Below, in pieces: positions 26,498-34,637 of a stretch of DNA of 64,000 bases. The notes beneath the pieces are model-generated. The model did not search any database. It saw nothing but the letters and a program-made list of their open reading frames with translations, and was not told where the DNA came from. The translations under genes were made by a program, and so were the position numbers. This DNA is from Pedococcus sp. 5OH_020 (lineage in GTDB: Bacteria; Actinomycetota; Actinomycetes; Actinomycetales; Dermatophilaceae), in assembly GCF_027812955.1 (NCBI RefSeq), contig NZ_JAPYZV010000001.1, positions 423,769 to 487,768 on the forward strand. The letters run 5' to 3'. The stretch's first letter is position 1. Each line of letters starts with the position of its first letter.

Positions 26498-27280
26498 ATG
26501 CGCCAACCCCTTGACAGTGAGGCATTGCACGAGGCCTTGGTCACGTCCGGCTCGCCGTGGACAGGGCTCGACGTGCACCCCGCGCTCGGCAGCACCAACG
26601 CGGAGGCCGCACGGCTGGCCGCGCCGTACCGCGTCGTCGTCACGGACCACCAGCAGGCGGGGCGCGGCCGGATGGGGCGCACCTGGGTGACCCCGCCGCA
26701 TACCTCCGTGACGCTCTCCGTCCTGCTCCCGGCCCCCGCCCTGCGCCGCGGCTGGATGCCCTTGGTCACGGGTCTGGCCGTGCGCGACGGCATCGCGGAG
26801 GTAGCCAGCCTGGCGAGCGGGCTCAAGTGGCCCAACGACGTCCTGCTTCCCGCCGACGACGAACGGAAGGTCTGCGGCATTCTCTGCGAGCTGCAGCCGA
26901 ACGGAGTCGTGGTCGGTCTGGGCATCAACGTCGACCAGACGCGCGAGGAGCTGCCGGTCGACACCGCCACGTCGTTGCGGCTGGCCGGTGCGCCGGAGGT
27001 TCGTCGCGAGGACCTGGTGGTGGCTGTGCTGACCCATCTGGCCCGGTGGCACGCCCAGCTGCAGGGCGGTCCGGCTACCCGCGCCGGCGTCCAGGAGGCG
27101 TATCGCGAGGCGTGCCTGACCATCGGACGGGACGTGGAGCTGCACGTCACCGGCGGCCCTCCGCGCCTGGCGCACGCCGTCGGGGTGGACGACGAGGGCC
27201 GGCTCGTCGTGGCGGGCGCGGCGGGAGAGTACGCCGTGGCCGCCGGTGACGTCGTCCATGTGAGGTCGCACCGTCGTTAG
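26498..27280 (+). CDS. birA: Biotin--[acyl-CoA carboxylase] ligase
   Basis: Activates biotin with ATP and attaches it to the Lys of the BCCP domain. 260 residues. Motifs: [11 protein letters not shown] (biotin-binding), [15 protein letters not shown] (the conserved GRGRxGRxW adenylation loop), [11 protein letters not shown] (catalytic Lys) and KVCGILCE. The C-terminal SH3-like domain ends at VVAAGAAGEY. It lacks an N-terminal helix-turn-helix, so it is a class I, non-repressor ligase. Start ATG 26498 has TAGCCT seven bases upstream. It is divergent from the carboxylase beta subunit. Confidence 0.94.
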   Translation: MRQPLDSEALHEALVTSGSPWTGLDVHPALGSTNAEAARLAAPYRVVVTDHQQAGRGRMGRTWVTPPHTSVTLSVLLPAPALRRGWMPLVTGLAVRDGIAEVASLASGLKWPNDVLLPADDERKVCGILCELQPNGVVVGLGINVDQTREELPVDTATSLRLAGAPEVRREDLVVAVLTHLARWHAQLQGGPATRAGVQEAYREACLTIGRDVELHVTGGPPRLAHAVGVDDEGRLVVAGAAGEYAVAAGDVVHVRSHRR

Positions 27281-27300
27281 AGTGCAGAGTCGTTAGGGTG
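27273..27300. repeat. Direct repeat before cyclase gene
   Basis: GTCGTTAGAGTG (27273-27284) and GTCGTTAGGGTG (27289-27300) repeat 16 bases apart. The first contains the birA stop codon; the second carries the cyclase -10. Could be a tandem operator. Confidence 0.5.
27294..27299 (+). promoter_or_regulatory. -10 element, leaderless promoter of cyclase gene
   Basis: TAGGGT eight bases before the GTG at 27308. Confidence 0.45.
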
Positions 27301-27307
27301 TGGTGAT

Positions 27308-28387
27308 GTGAGCGAGGTCGGCCGGCACCGCATCGTGCGCCCGGAGGACCTCGCCGCCCTCAGCCCTGACAACCTCGAGGCCCGGCTCCTCGGCAAGCCG
27401 GCCACGATGGCGCGCCGCGACGTCAGCCGGGGTGCGGAGGTGTCGCTGCTCTCGGCCCGGAAGTTCTGGCACGCCCTGGGGTTTCCCATCGTCGAGGACG
27501 AGGACGCCATGTTCACCGAGGCCGACCAGGCGGCGCTCATGGCGGTCGCGAGGCTGGTCCGCGACCAGGAGCTCGACGAGGACACCGCCCTGGCGATGAC
27601 CCGCGCCTTCGCGCGCACCACGGACCGCCTGGCGGTCTGGCAGACGCAGCTCATGGCCGAGGCGCTCGCTGACCCGGCCTCCGAAGCGGGGCTCGACGAG
27701 GCGGACGCCCGCGCGGTCCCGAACGAGTCCGCCGCCCGGGCCTCCGCCCTGAAGCTCGCCGACATGGCCGACGCGCTGGAGCCGCTGCTGGTCTATGCGT
27801 GGCGCCGGCACCTCACCGCGGCGATCTCCCGGATGCTCGCGGACGCCGATCCGCAGGCCCAGGGTGTCCGGCGGGTCGTGGGTTTCGCCGACCTGGTGAA
27901 CTTCACGTCCCTCGTCCGCCGCATGACGGAGCGTCAGCTCGCCGTGATGGTGCAGCGGTTCGAGGCGCTTGCCACCGACATCGTCACCGCCCACGGCGGC
28001 CGCGTCATCAAGACCGTGGGGGACGAGATCCTCTTCGTGACGATCGGTGCGGGGCCAGCCGCGGCCGTGGCCCTCGACCTCGTCGAGACGATGTCCGAGG
28101 ACGAGCTCCTGCCGGACGTCCGGGTCGGTATGGCGCTCGGGCCGGTCCTGTCGCGGCTCGGCGACGTGTTCGGCACGACCGTCAACCGGGCGAGCCGGCT
28201 GACGAGCGTGGCGCCTGGTGGCGGCGTGCTCGTCGATGACGCCCTGGCCACGGCCCTGGCGGCGCTCTCCGGGTTCGAGACCACTGCCCTGCGCAGACGG
28301 ACGCTGCGGGGCATAGGCCAGGTGACGCCGAGCGAGCTGCGCCGTTCGCCCGGTGAGCGCGCGTCCACGAGAGCAGGAGTGTCATGA
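27308..28387 (+). CDS. Class III adenylate/guanylate cyclase, Rv1264-like
   Basis: 359 residues. An N-terminal ~150-residue all-helical domain resembles the autoinhibitory, pH-responsive module of M. tuberculosis Rv1264. The catalytic domain begins near residue 185. VGFADLVNFTSL holds the first metal-binding Asp, VIKTVGDEILFV the second, and FGTTVNRASRLTSVA the transition-state Asn and Arg residues, so all key residues for cyclase activity are present. There is no membrane segment, so it is cytosolic. It is coupled to the enoyl-CoA hydratase gene by a four-base overlap. The nucleotide product (cAMP most likely) is inferred from the family. Confidence 0.9.
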   Translation: MSEVGRHRIVRPEDLAALSPDNLEARLLGKPATMARRDVSRGAEVSLLSARKFWHALGFPIVEDEDAMFTEADQAALMAVARLVRDQELDEDTALAMTRAFARTTDRLAVWQTQLMAEALADPASEAGLDEADARAVPNESAARASALKLADMADALEPLLVYAWRRHLTAAISRMLADADPQAQGVRRVVGFADLVNFTSLVRRMTERQLAVMVQRFEALATDIVTAHGGRVIKTVGDEILFVTIGAGPAAAVALDLVETMSEDELLPDVRVGMALGPVLSRLGDVFGTTVNRASRLTSVAPGGGVLVDDALATALAALSGFETTALRRRTLRGIGQVTPSELRRSPGERASTRAGVS

Positions 28388-29172
28388 CCGAGCTGGTCCG
28401 GGTCGAGCGTCACGGCGACGACGGCCATGTGGCCGAGCTGGTGCTCGACCGCCCCCAAGCGATGAACGCCGTCTCGACGGCGATGGCGCAGTCCCTCACG
28501 CGAGCCACCGCCGACCTTGCTGAGGACCCGGCGGTGCGCGCGGTCGTCGTGACGTCGACGCACCCGAAGGCGTTCTGCGTCGGGGCTGACCTCAAGGAGC
28601 GCAGCTCCTTCACCGACGACGAGCTTCGCGCCCAGCGACCCCTCGCCCAGGCGGCCTACCGGGGAGTCCTGGGCCTGCCCGTTCCGGTGATCGCGGCCGT
28701 CGAGGGGTACGCCCTGGGAGGGGGCTTCGAGATCGCGCTGTCCTGCGACCTGGTCGTATGCGGCGAGGCTGCCGTCGTGGGTCTGCCGGAGGTGAGCGTC
28801 GGGGTGATCCCCGGAGGCGGCGGCACCCAGCTGCTGACCCGTCGCGTGGGGTGGTCCCGGGCCGCCCGGATGATCTTCACTGCCGAGCGGTTCTCGGCCG
28901 CTGAGGCGCTCGTCCTGGGGGTGGTGGACGAGGTGGTGCCTTCCGGGACGGCGGTCGAGCGAGCCCACGCCATCGCGGACGTCATCGCGCGGAACTCCCC
29001 GGTGGGCCTGCGCAACGCCAAGCGCGCGATGCGGCTCGGCTTCGACACAGACCTGGCCCGTGGGCTGGCCATCGAGGACGAGGCCTGGGCGGCCACGGCG
29101 TTCTCCGGCGACCGTGTCGAGGGAGTGGCTGCGTTCAACGAAAAGCGCCGCCCGGTGTGGCCTGGTCGCTGA
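28384..29172 (+). CDS. Enoyl-CoA hydratase/isomerase family protein
   Basis: 262-residue crotonase-fold enzyme acting on acyl-CoA thioesters. The oxyanion-hole segments are CVGADLKERSSF and GYALGGGFEIALSCDL. Catalytic-face residues lie in LPEVSVGVIPGGGGTQ, where Glu of PEV is the position of one hydratase Glu. It overlaps the cyclase gene by four bases (ATGA, 28384-28387). Probable 2-enoyl-CoA hydratase in fatty acid or branched-chain degradation; isomerase or other crotonase activities cannot be excluded. Confidence 0.9.
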   Translation: MTELVRVERHGDDGHVAELVLDRPQAMNAVSTAMAQSLTRATADLAEDPAVRAVVVTSTHPKAFCVGADLKERSSFTDDELRAQRPLAQAAYRGVLGLPVPVIAAVEGYALGGGFEIALSCDLVVCGEAAVVGLPEVSVGVIPGGGGTQLLTRRVGWSRAARMIFTAERFSAAEALVLGVVDEVVPSGTAVERAHAIADVIARNSPVGLRNAKRAMRLGFDTDLARGLAIEDEAWAATAFSGDRVEGVAAFNEKRRPVWPGR

Positions 29173-29189
29173 GAAGGCGTGCTGTTGCC

Positions 29190-29195
29190 TACGAT
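29190..29195 (+). promoter_or_regulatory. -10 element, leaderless promoter of two-component operon
   Basis: TACGAT seven bases before the ATG at 29203. Confidence 0.5.
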
Positions 29196-29202
29196 CACCC
29201 CC

Positions 29203-29880
29203 ATGACCCGTGTGCTCCTTGCTGAGGACGACCCCGCCATCTCCGAGCCGCTTGCTCGCGCGCTGCGCCGGGAGGGCTACGAGGTCGACGTGCGCGCGGA
29301 CGGGCGAGAGGCGCTGGAGGCCTCGTCGGACAACCCGGACCTCGTGGTGCTCGACCTGGGCCTGCCCTACGTCGACGGTCTGGAGGTCTGCCGGCGCATC
29401 CGCGCGGAGGGTCGCACCGTGCCCGTGCTGATCCTCACGGCCCGGGCCGACGAGGTCGACACCGTCGTCGGCCTGGACGCCGGAGCCGACGACTACGTCA
29501 CCAAGCCGTTCCGGCTGGCCGAGCTCCTGGCGCGAGTGCGGGCACTGTTGCGGCGCAACCCCTCCGACGTGGTGCCGGCACACGACCTCGTACGGATCGA
29601 CCCTGAAGGCCGGCGCGCCTGGTTCCGCGACGAGGAGCTGCAGCTGACCGCGAAGGAGTTCGACCTGCTGCGCGTCCTGGTCCGCGAGCAGGGCAAGGTC
29701 GTCTCGCGGGAGCAGCTCATGCGGGAGATCTGGGAGACGGCCTGGTTCGGGTCCACCAAGACGCTCGACATGCACATCTCCGTGCTGCGTCGCAAGCTCG
29801 GCGACGACGCCGCCCAGCCGCGCTACATCGCCACCGTGCGTGGCGTGGGGTTCCGGTTCGAGCGCGGCGACGAGATCTGA
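29203..29880 (+). CDS. OmpR/PhoB-family response regulator
   Basis: 225 residues. Receiver domain: acidic pair EDD at residues 8-10, phospho-acceptor Asp51 in VVLDLGLP, Thr in ILTARAD, Lys in DDYVTKPF. The C-terminal winged helix (about 130-222) includes LTAKEFDLLRVL and the recognition segment KTLDMHISVLRRKLGD. ATG 29203 was chosen over 29179 because a TACGAT element ends seven bases before it and the receiver begins there. Co-transcribed with the sensor kinase seven bases downstream. Target genes are unknown. Confidence 0.94.
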   Translation: MTRVLLAEDDPAISEPLARALRREGYEVDVRADGREALEASSDNPDLVVLDLGLPYVDGLEVCRRIRAEGRTVPVLILTARADEVDTVVGLDAGADDYVTKPFRLAELLARVRALLRRNPSDVVPAHDLVRIDPEGRRAWFRDEELQLTAKEFDLLRVLVREQGKVVSREQLMREIWETAWFGSTKTLDMHISVLRRKLGDDAAQPRYIATVRGVGFRFERGDEI

Positions 29881-29887
29881 CCGCTCG

Positions 29888-30922
29888 ATGCGTCAGCAGC
29901 TCATCCGTTCCACCGCCCTCGCGGTCGCCCTCGCCATCGTCATCACGATGGCTCCCGTGGTGGTGGCCATCTGGCGCGCCACCGTCCAGGGGGAGGGCGT
30001 CCTCCATGACTGGCTGGCGCAGGGCACGCCTTCCTCCACCTCGCTCAAGCTGGTGCTGGTGGTCGTCGGCCTTGGTGTGGTGGCGCTGGGTGTCGGGGTG
30101 CTCGTAGCCACCCGCCAGGCCGCTCGCCTGTCCCGGCCCATGACGCAGCTGGCCGACCGCGCCGAGCGGCTGGGGGCGGGGGAGTCACGGATCCAGCCGC
30201 TGCACTCCGGCATCGCCGAGCTCGACCAGGTCTCCCAGGTGCTCTCGCGCAGCGCGCAGACCCTCACCAAGTCGCTCGCCTCGGAACGCGACTTCGCGGC
30301 GGACGCCTCCCACCAGCTGAGGACGCCGCTCACCGCGCTGCTGATGCGTCTGGAGGAGATCGCCGCCACCGACGACCTCGAGGTCGTGCAGGAGGAGGCG
30401 AACATCGCCATCGCCCAGGTCGAGCGGCTCACCAGAGTCGTCGACGACCTCATGTCTCGCACGCGCCGCGGCGGCGACGAGCCGAAGGCGACGGTGTCGC
30501 TGGACTCCGTCATCGCGGCCCTACAGCGCGAGTGGCAGCCGGCGTTCGAGCAGGCTCGCCGAAGTGTCCGGGTCCACGGCGAACGGGGGCTCGTCGTCCA
30601 GGCCAAGCCCGTGGACCTGTCCCAGGTGCTCTCGACGCTGTTGGAGAACTCGCTCGCGCACGGACGGGGGACCGTGGACGTCCACGCCCGTCGAAGCGGG
30701 CCCTCCGTCGTCGTCGAGGTGAGCGACCAGGGCGAGGGCGTGCCGGGGACGATCGCCCCGCACATCTTCGAGCGCTCCGTGACCACCACCGGCACGGGGC
30801 TCGGACTCGCGCTGGCGCGGGACCTGGCCGAGTCCAACGGGGGCCGGCTGGAGCTCATCCAGGCCCAGCCGGCCATCTTCGCGGTGTTCCTCAGCGAGTC
30901 GGACTCCGTCCTCCTCGGCTGA
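29888..30922 (+). CDS. Two-component sensor histidine kinase
   Basis: 344 residues, membrane-bound. Two transmembrane helices (about 9-28 and 53-74) flank only ~25 extracellular residues, so it probably senses something within or at the membrane. A HAMP linker follows, then the phospho-acceptor His142 in DASHQLRTPLTALL. The catalytic domain has the N-box LLENSLAHG (typical NAxxH replaced), G1 SDQGEGVP and G2 GTGLGLAL. It follows the regulator after a seven-base gap. The signal is unknown. Confidence 0.92.
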   Translation: MRQQLIRSTALAVALAIVITMAPVVVAIWRATVQGEGVLHDWLAQGTPSSTSLKLVLVVVGLGVVALGVGVLVATRQAARLSRPMTQLADRAERLGAGESRIQPLHSGIAELDQVSQVLSRSAQTLTKSLASERDFAADASHQLRTPLTALLMRLEEIAATDDLEVVQEEANIAIAQVERLTRVVDDLMSRTRRGGDEPKATVSLDSVIAALQREWQPAFEQARRSVRVHGERGLVVQAKPVDLSQVLSTLLENSLAHGRGTVDVHARRSGPSVVVEVSDQGEGVPGTIAPHIFERSVTTTGTGLGLALARDLAESNGGRLELIQAQPAIFAVFLSESDSVLLG

Positions 30923-30942
30923 GGACAGCCTGACTGCCGGGG

Positions 30943-31449
30943 TCAGTCGGCCGTCGCCGCCAGCGGCGAGGTGTCCTCCAACGGCTCCCGGCTGAACACG
31001 AAGCGCCGGTAGGCCCAGAAGCGGAACAGTGTCCCCAGCGCGATGCCGACGAGCTTCGCGAGGTTCTCCGCGACCAGGCTCTCCTGCCCCAGCACGTGGT
31101 GCGAGAACCCCACGCAGGCGGCCTGGATGAGCAGCGCCACGCCGTTCGTGAGGGCGAACAACAGAGCCTCGTGATGGACCGGCCGGTTCCTGCGGTGCCG
31201 GAAGGTCCACATGCGGTTGCCGACCCAGGCGACACAGGTCGCGACGAACGCGGAGATGATGGTGGCCACCACAGCTCGCGACAGGGGCCCTGAGCCATAC
31301 CCCGAAAGGACCGTGGCGCGGAGCACGTTGAACAGTCCGAGGTCGACCACGAAGGCCACGGCCCCCACGATCCCGAACTTGACCATCTCGCGGTACAGGA
31401 CGTCCATCGTGCCGCGCAGGCGCGCGACGAGAGAGGGGCTTGCGGGCAC
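30943..31449 (-). CDS. GtrA-family membrane protein
   Basis: 168 residues with four predicted transmembrane helices and the family start REMVKFGIVGAVAFVVDLGLFN. GtrA proteins take part in flipping or transferring polyprenyl-linked sugars for surface polysaccharides. A TAGGCT element lies six bases before GTG 31449, divergent from the purK promoter. The M. tuberculosis counterpart (Rv3277c) is also next to purK. Confidence 0.9.
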   Translation of the reverse strand: MPASPSLVARLRGTMDVLYREMVKFGIVGAVAFVVDLGLFNVLRATVLSGYGSGPLSRAVVATIISAFVATCVAWVGNRMWTFRHRRNRPVHHEALLFALTNGVALLIQAACVGFSHHVLGQESLVAENLAKLVGIALGTLFRFWAYRRFVFSREPLEDTSPLAATAD

Positions 31450-31455
31450 GCGTGC

Positions 31456-31461
31456 AGCCTA
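31456..31461 (-). promoter_or_regulatory. -10 element, leaderless promoter of gtrA-like gene
   Basis: TAGGCT on the reverse strand, six bases before the GTG at 31449. Confidence 0.45.
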
Positions 31462-31520
31462 TAGGCGCAGCCTGGCAGGCGCGTGCCGATGCCCTTCGGC
31501 CGCTGCTGTGTCCGGCCCGA

Positions 31521-31526
31521 TATCCT
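31521..31526 (+). promoter_or_regulatory. -10 element, leaderless promoter of purK
   Basis: TATCCT seven bases before the GTG at 31534. Confidence 0.5.
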
Positions 31527-31533
31527 CGGCCCC

Positions 31534-32730
31534 GTGACCTCACCGCAGCGTGCCCCCGGAGGCTTCCCGGTCGTCGGCATCATCGGTGGGGGCCAGCTGG
31601 CGCGGATGTGCGCCGGGCCTGCGGCCGAGCTGTCCATCTCCCTCTCCGTCCTCGCCGAGGCGCCGGACGCGGCGGCTGCTCAGGTCATCCCGTCGGCACC
31701 GGTGGGAGACCACGCCGACCGGGAAGCGGTGCTGGCCTTCGCGCGCGAGTGCGACGTCGTCACCTTCGACCACGAGCACGTCCCGGCGGACGTGCTGGAG
31801 GCTCTGGTGGAGGACGGCGTGGCGCTGCACCCGACGCCCGAAGCTCTGCGGTTCGCCCAGGACAAGCTCGCCATGCGGGAGCGACTGGCCGAGATCGGGG
31901 TCGCGTGTCCCCTTTGGTCACGGGCCACGACGGCCGCGGACGTGCAGGCGTTCGGGGACGGCGTGGGCTGGCCGGTCGTAGCCAAGACGCCGCGGGGTGG
32001 GTATGACGGCAAGGGCGTCCGCGTGGTGTCCTCCCCGCAGGAGCTGGCGGACTGGCTTGCCGCCGTAGGCCAGCCGGGGCCGCTCGCTGACGGTGTGCTG
32101 CTCGAGGAGAAGGTGGACTTCGTCCGCGAGCTCGCCGTGCTCATCGCTCGGAGCCCTTCCGACCAGGCCGCGGCCTGGCCCGTGGTTGAGACGGTCCAGA
32201 CGGACGGCGTCTGCACGGAGGTGCTGGCCCCTGCCCCCGGCCTGGACCCCGAGCTGGCGGCGGTGGTCACCGAGGCCGGCCTGCGCATCGCCCGCAGCCT
32301 GGGGGTCACCGGGGTCTTCGCCGTCGAGCTCTTCGAGGTGCGCGAGCCCGCCACCGGGCGCCCCGCGTACGTCGTGAACGAGCTGGCGATGCGCCCGCAC
32401 AACAGCGGCCACTGGTCCATGGACGGTGCCGTCACCGGGCAGTTCGAGCAGCATCTGCGCGCGGTCCTGGACCTGCCGCTCGGCGACCCCACCGCTCGGG
32501 CGCCGCACACGGTCATGGCGAACGTCCTCGGCGGCGACTACCCGGAGCTCTACCCGGCCTACCGGCACATCATGGCCAGGGATCCCGCACTGAAGGTCCA
32601 CCTGTACGGCAAGGGGGTCCGGCCAGGACGCAAACTCGGCCACGTCAACGTGAGTGGCGCCGACCTGCCCAGCCTCAGGGACCGCGCTGGTCACGCGGCC
32701 GACTACCTCGCCGGCGTGGTGACCGAATGA
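31534..32730 (+). CDS. purK: N5-carboxyaminoimidazole ribonucleotide synthase
   Basis: ATP-grasp ligase of purine synthesis: AIR + bicarbonate + ATP to N5-CAIR. 398 residues from GTG 31534. Motifs: [15 protein letters not shown] at the N-terminus, [31 protein letters not shown] (ATP-binding loop), [33 protein letters not shown] (metal/substrate site). GTG 31534 was preferred to ATG 31483 because TATCCT ends seven bases upstream and the family N-terminus lies there. It overlaps purE by four bases. Confidence 0.95.
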   Translation: MTSPQRAPGGFPVVGIIGGGQLARMCAGPAAELSISLSVLAEAPDAAAAQVIPSAPVGDHADREAVLAFARECDVVTFDHEHVPADVLEALVEDGVALHPTPEALRFAQDKLAMRERLAEIGVACPLWSRATTAADVQAFGDGVGWPVVAKTPRGGYDGKGVRVVSSPQELADWLAAVGQPGPLADGVLLEEKVDFVRELAVLIARSPSDQAAAWPVVETVQTDGVCTEVLAPAPGLDPELAAVVTEAGLRIARSLGVTGVFAVELFEVREPATGRPAYVVNELAMRPHNSGHWSMDGAVTGQFEQHLRAVLDLPLGDPTARAPHTVMANVLGGDYPELYPAYRHIMARDPALKVHLYGKGVRPGRKLGHVNVSGADLPSLRDRAGHAADYLAGVVTE

Positions 32731-33254
32731 CCGACAGGCCGGCCCTGGTCGGTGTTGTCATGGGCAGCGACAGCGACTGGCCCGTCATGGAGCTCGCGGC
32801 GAAGGCGCTGGAGGAATTCGGCATCGGCTACGAGGCGGACGTCGTCTCGGCCCACCGGATGCCGCACGAGATGATCGCCTACGGCGAGCAGGCGGCCGAA
32901 CGGGGTCTGCGCGTCATCGTGGCGGGCGCAGGCGGCGCCGCGCACCTGCCGGGGATGCTGGCGGCCGTCACCCCCCTTCCCGTCGTGGGGGTTCCCGTCC
33001 CCCTGAAGCATCTGGATGGCCTGGACTCGCTCCTGTCGATCGTGCAGATGCCCGCCGGGGTCCCGGTCGCCACGGTTTCCATCGGCGGGGCACGCAACGC
33101 GGGCCTGCTGGCCGCGCGCATCATCGCCGCGGGCGAGGGCGAGTATGCGGCGGGTGTTCGGGAGAGGATGGTCGCCTTCCAGGCCGACCTTCGCCACCAG
33201 GCCCACGCGAAGGGCGAGGGGCTGCGCTCACGGATGCAGACCGGCGGGAGCTAG
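32727..33254 (+). CDS. purE: N5-carboxyaminoimidazole ribonucleotide mutase
   Basis: Converts N5-CAIR to CAIR in purine synthesis. 175 residues, class I PurE. Active-site [17 protein letters not shown] (catalytic His), [12 protein letters not shown] and [16 protein letters not shown] are intact. Its ATG overlaps the purK stop (ATGA 32727-32730), so the two consecutive enzymes are co-translated. It converges with the CoA-binding protein gene downstream. Confidence 0.96.
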   Translation: MTDRPALVGVVMGSDSDWPVMELAAKALEEFGIGYEADVVSAHRMPHEMIAYGEQAAERGLRVIVAGAGGAAHLPGMLAAVTPLPVVGVPVPLKHLDGLDSLLSIVQMPAGVPVATVSIGGARNAGLLAARIIAAGEGEYAAGVRERMVAFQADLRHQAHAKGEGLRSRMQTGGS

Positions 33255-33301
33255 TTCATCTGGCCCCCAGCCGTGTGCTGCGGGTATGCACGCAGGGGGT
33301 G

Positions 33302-33757
33302 CTAGCGCGCCATGCCTTCGGAGCGGACCGTGCGCCACTCGATCCGGGGGCACGCGTCCATCACGACGTCAAGGCCCGCTGCGAGCGCCCGCTCGGCGGC
33401 GGCCTCGTCCACCACGCCCAGCTGCATCCAGACCGCGTCGATCTCGAGCCGGTCCTTGTGGGCGATGGCGTCGTCGACGACCGCGCCGACGTGGTGGGAA
33501 TTCACGAAGCAGTCGACGACCTTGATGTCGGTGCCGTCGGGGATGTCGGCGATGCTGGCATAGCCACGCTCGCCATGGACGGTCTCGGCACGGGGGTGCA
33601 CCGGGATGACGCCCTTGCCCTGCTCGAACTTCAGCCATCGGGAGACGCCATACGCCGGACGGTCCTGGTGGCTCGACAGGCCGACGACGACCCAGATGCC
33701 GGGGTCCATGAGCAGCTTTCGGATCAGCTCAGGGTCGTTCTGGTGCTTCAACGTCAT
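33302..33757 (-). CDS. CoA-binding domain protein (YccU-like)
   Basis: 151 residues with a Rossmann-like CoA-binding fold: IWVVVGLSSHQDRPAYGVSRWL, GKGVIPVHPRAE, DIKVVDCFVNSHHVGAVVDDAIA, AVWMQLGVVDEAAAERALAAG and VVMDACPRIEW. These are the conserved stretches of the small stand-alone family related to succinyl-CoA synthetase alpha. The open frame extends well upstream of ATG 33757 without homology. Function is unknown; it may bind CoA or another nucleotide. Confidence 0.88.
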   Translation of the reverse strand: MTLKHQNDPELIRKLLMDPGIWVVVGLSSHQDRPAYGVSRWLKFEQGKGVIPVHPRAETVHGERGYASIADIPDGTDIKVVDCFVNSHHVGAVVDDAIAHKDRLEIDAVWMQLGVVDEAAAERALAAGLDVVMDACPRIEWRTVRSEGMAR

Positions 33758-33927
33758 GGTTTCAGCATCACACGTCCACCGGTCGACGCAACGGTCGCTC
33801 GGGTGAGCGGGGGAGATGCCCTGCGATTCTGCGCCCCTGCGCCGCGTCGACTCGGTCGTGGCCGTCGCGGCACTGGGCGGGCGGGACAGACACGCCATAG
33901 GATCGGCTCCGGTCCAAGGAGGAACCA

Positions 33928-34029
33928 GTGACCGTGGCCGTCGTGGGCGGCGGCTCGGGCGGGAGGCTGTGGCGTGACGGTACGGATCGAGGACTCGGCG
34001 GACGTGGCGGACGACGCGGAGATCGGTGA
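33928..34029 (+). CDS. Candidate 33-codon leader or truncated dinucleotide-binding protein
   Basis: A strong ribosome-binding site AAGGAGG (about 33916-33922) precedes GTG 33928. The frame runs VTVAVVGGGSGGRLW and stops at 34029, overlapping the start of the acetyltransferase gene. The first twelve residues look like the nucleotide-binding start (VGGGSGG) of an oxidoreductase such as a Gfo/Idh protein, but the rest is missing. It could be a remnant of a deleted gene, a translational-coupling leader, or chance. No independent support. Confidence 0.3.
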   Translation: MTVAVVGGGSGGRLWRDGTDRGLGGRGGRRGDR

Positions 34030-34582
34030 CGGGTCGCTGGTCTGGCACCTGGCTCAGGTCCGCGAGGGGGCGGTGCTCGGAGCAGGCTGCGTCGTGGGAC
34101 GCGGCGCGTATGTCGGACCCGGCGTCACCATGGGGGACCACTGCAAGCTACAGAACTACGCCCTGGTCTACGAGCCGGCGGTCCTCGAGGCGGGGGTGTT
34201 CGTGGGCCCTGCCGTGGTCTTCACCAACGACCACTACCCCAGGGCCATCAACCCGGACGGCACCTTGAAGACGGGAGCGGACTGGGAGGCTGTGGGCGTG
34301 ACGTGCCGCACCGGGGCCTCCATCGGGGCCCGCTCGGTCTGCGTGGCGCCCGTCACCATCGGCGCCTGGGCGCTGGTCGCTGCCGGGTCTGTCGTGGTCA
34401 GCGACGTCCCGGACTTCGCCCTGGTCGCCGGGGTACCGGCCAAGCGGGTGCGGTGGGTCGGGAAGGCAGGTTTGCCCCTCGAGCTTGGAGGGCAGACTGG
34501 CTCCTGGGTGTGTCCCCAGACGGGAGAGCGCTACACCGAGGCGGACGGCGTGCTCACCGTGGCTGCGCACAGCCCGGGCTGA
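33974..34582 (+). CDS. Hexapeptide-repeat N-acetyltransferase (WlbB/WbpD-like)
   Basis: 202-residue left-handed beta-helix protein with many [IVL]GxGxxV-type turns: DGSLVWHLAQVREGAVLGAG, DHCKLQNYALVYEPA, VFTNDHYPRA and TIGAWALVAAGSVV. The pattern WHxAQVREGAxLG and NxxxxYEP matches UDP-2-acetamido-3-amino-sugar N-acetyltransferases of surface polysaccharide pathways. GTG 33974 follows GGGAGG. It lies 20 kb from the other amino-sugar genes. Substrate specificity is inferred only. Confidence 0.85.
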   Translation: MTVRIEDSADVADDAEIGDGSLVWHLAQVREGAVLGAGCVVGRGAYVGPGVTMGDHCKLQNYALVYEPAVLEAGVFVGPAVVFTNDHYPRAINPDGTLKTGADWEAVGVTCRTGASIGARSVCVAPVTIGAWALVAAGSVVVSDVPDFALVAGVPAKRVRWVGKAGLPLELGGQTGSWVCPQTGERYTEADGVLTVAAHSPG

Positions 34583-34637
34583 CACCGGTCCGCAGTCACC
34601 ACCTCACCCGCTACGCCAAAGGCCAAGGAGGCTGTCG

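Noticed and set aside
33277-33294. Terminator hairpin between purE and the CoA-binding gene
   Set aside because: Only a five-base stem (CTGCG/CGCAG), too weak to claim.
33758-34141. Upstream extension of the CoA-binding protein to 34141
   Set aside because: Runs antisense through the acetyltransferase start and lacks similarity; the family protein begins at ATG 33757.
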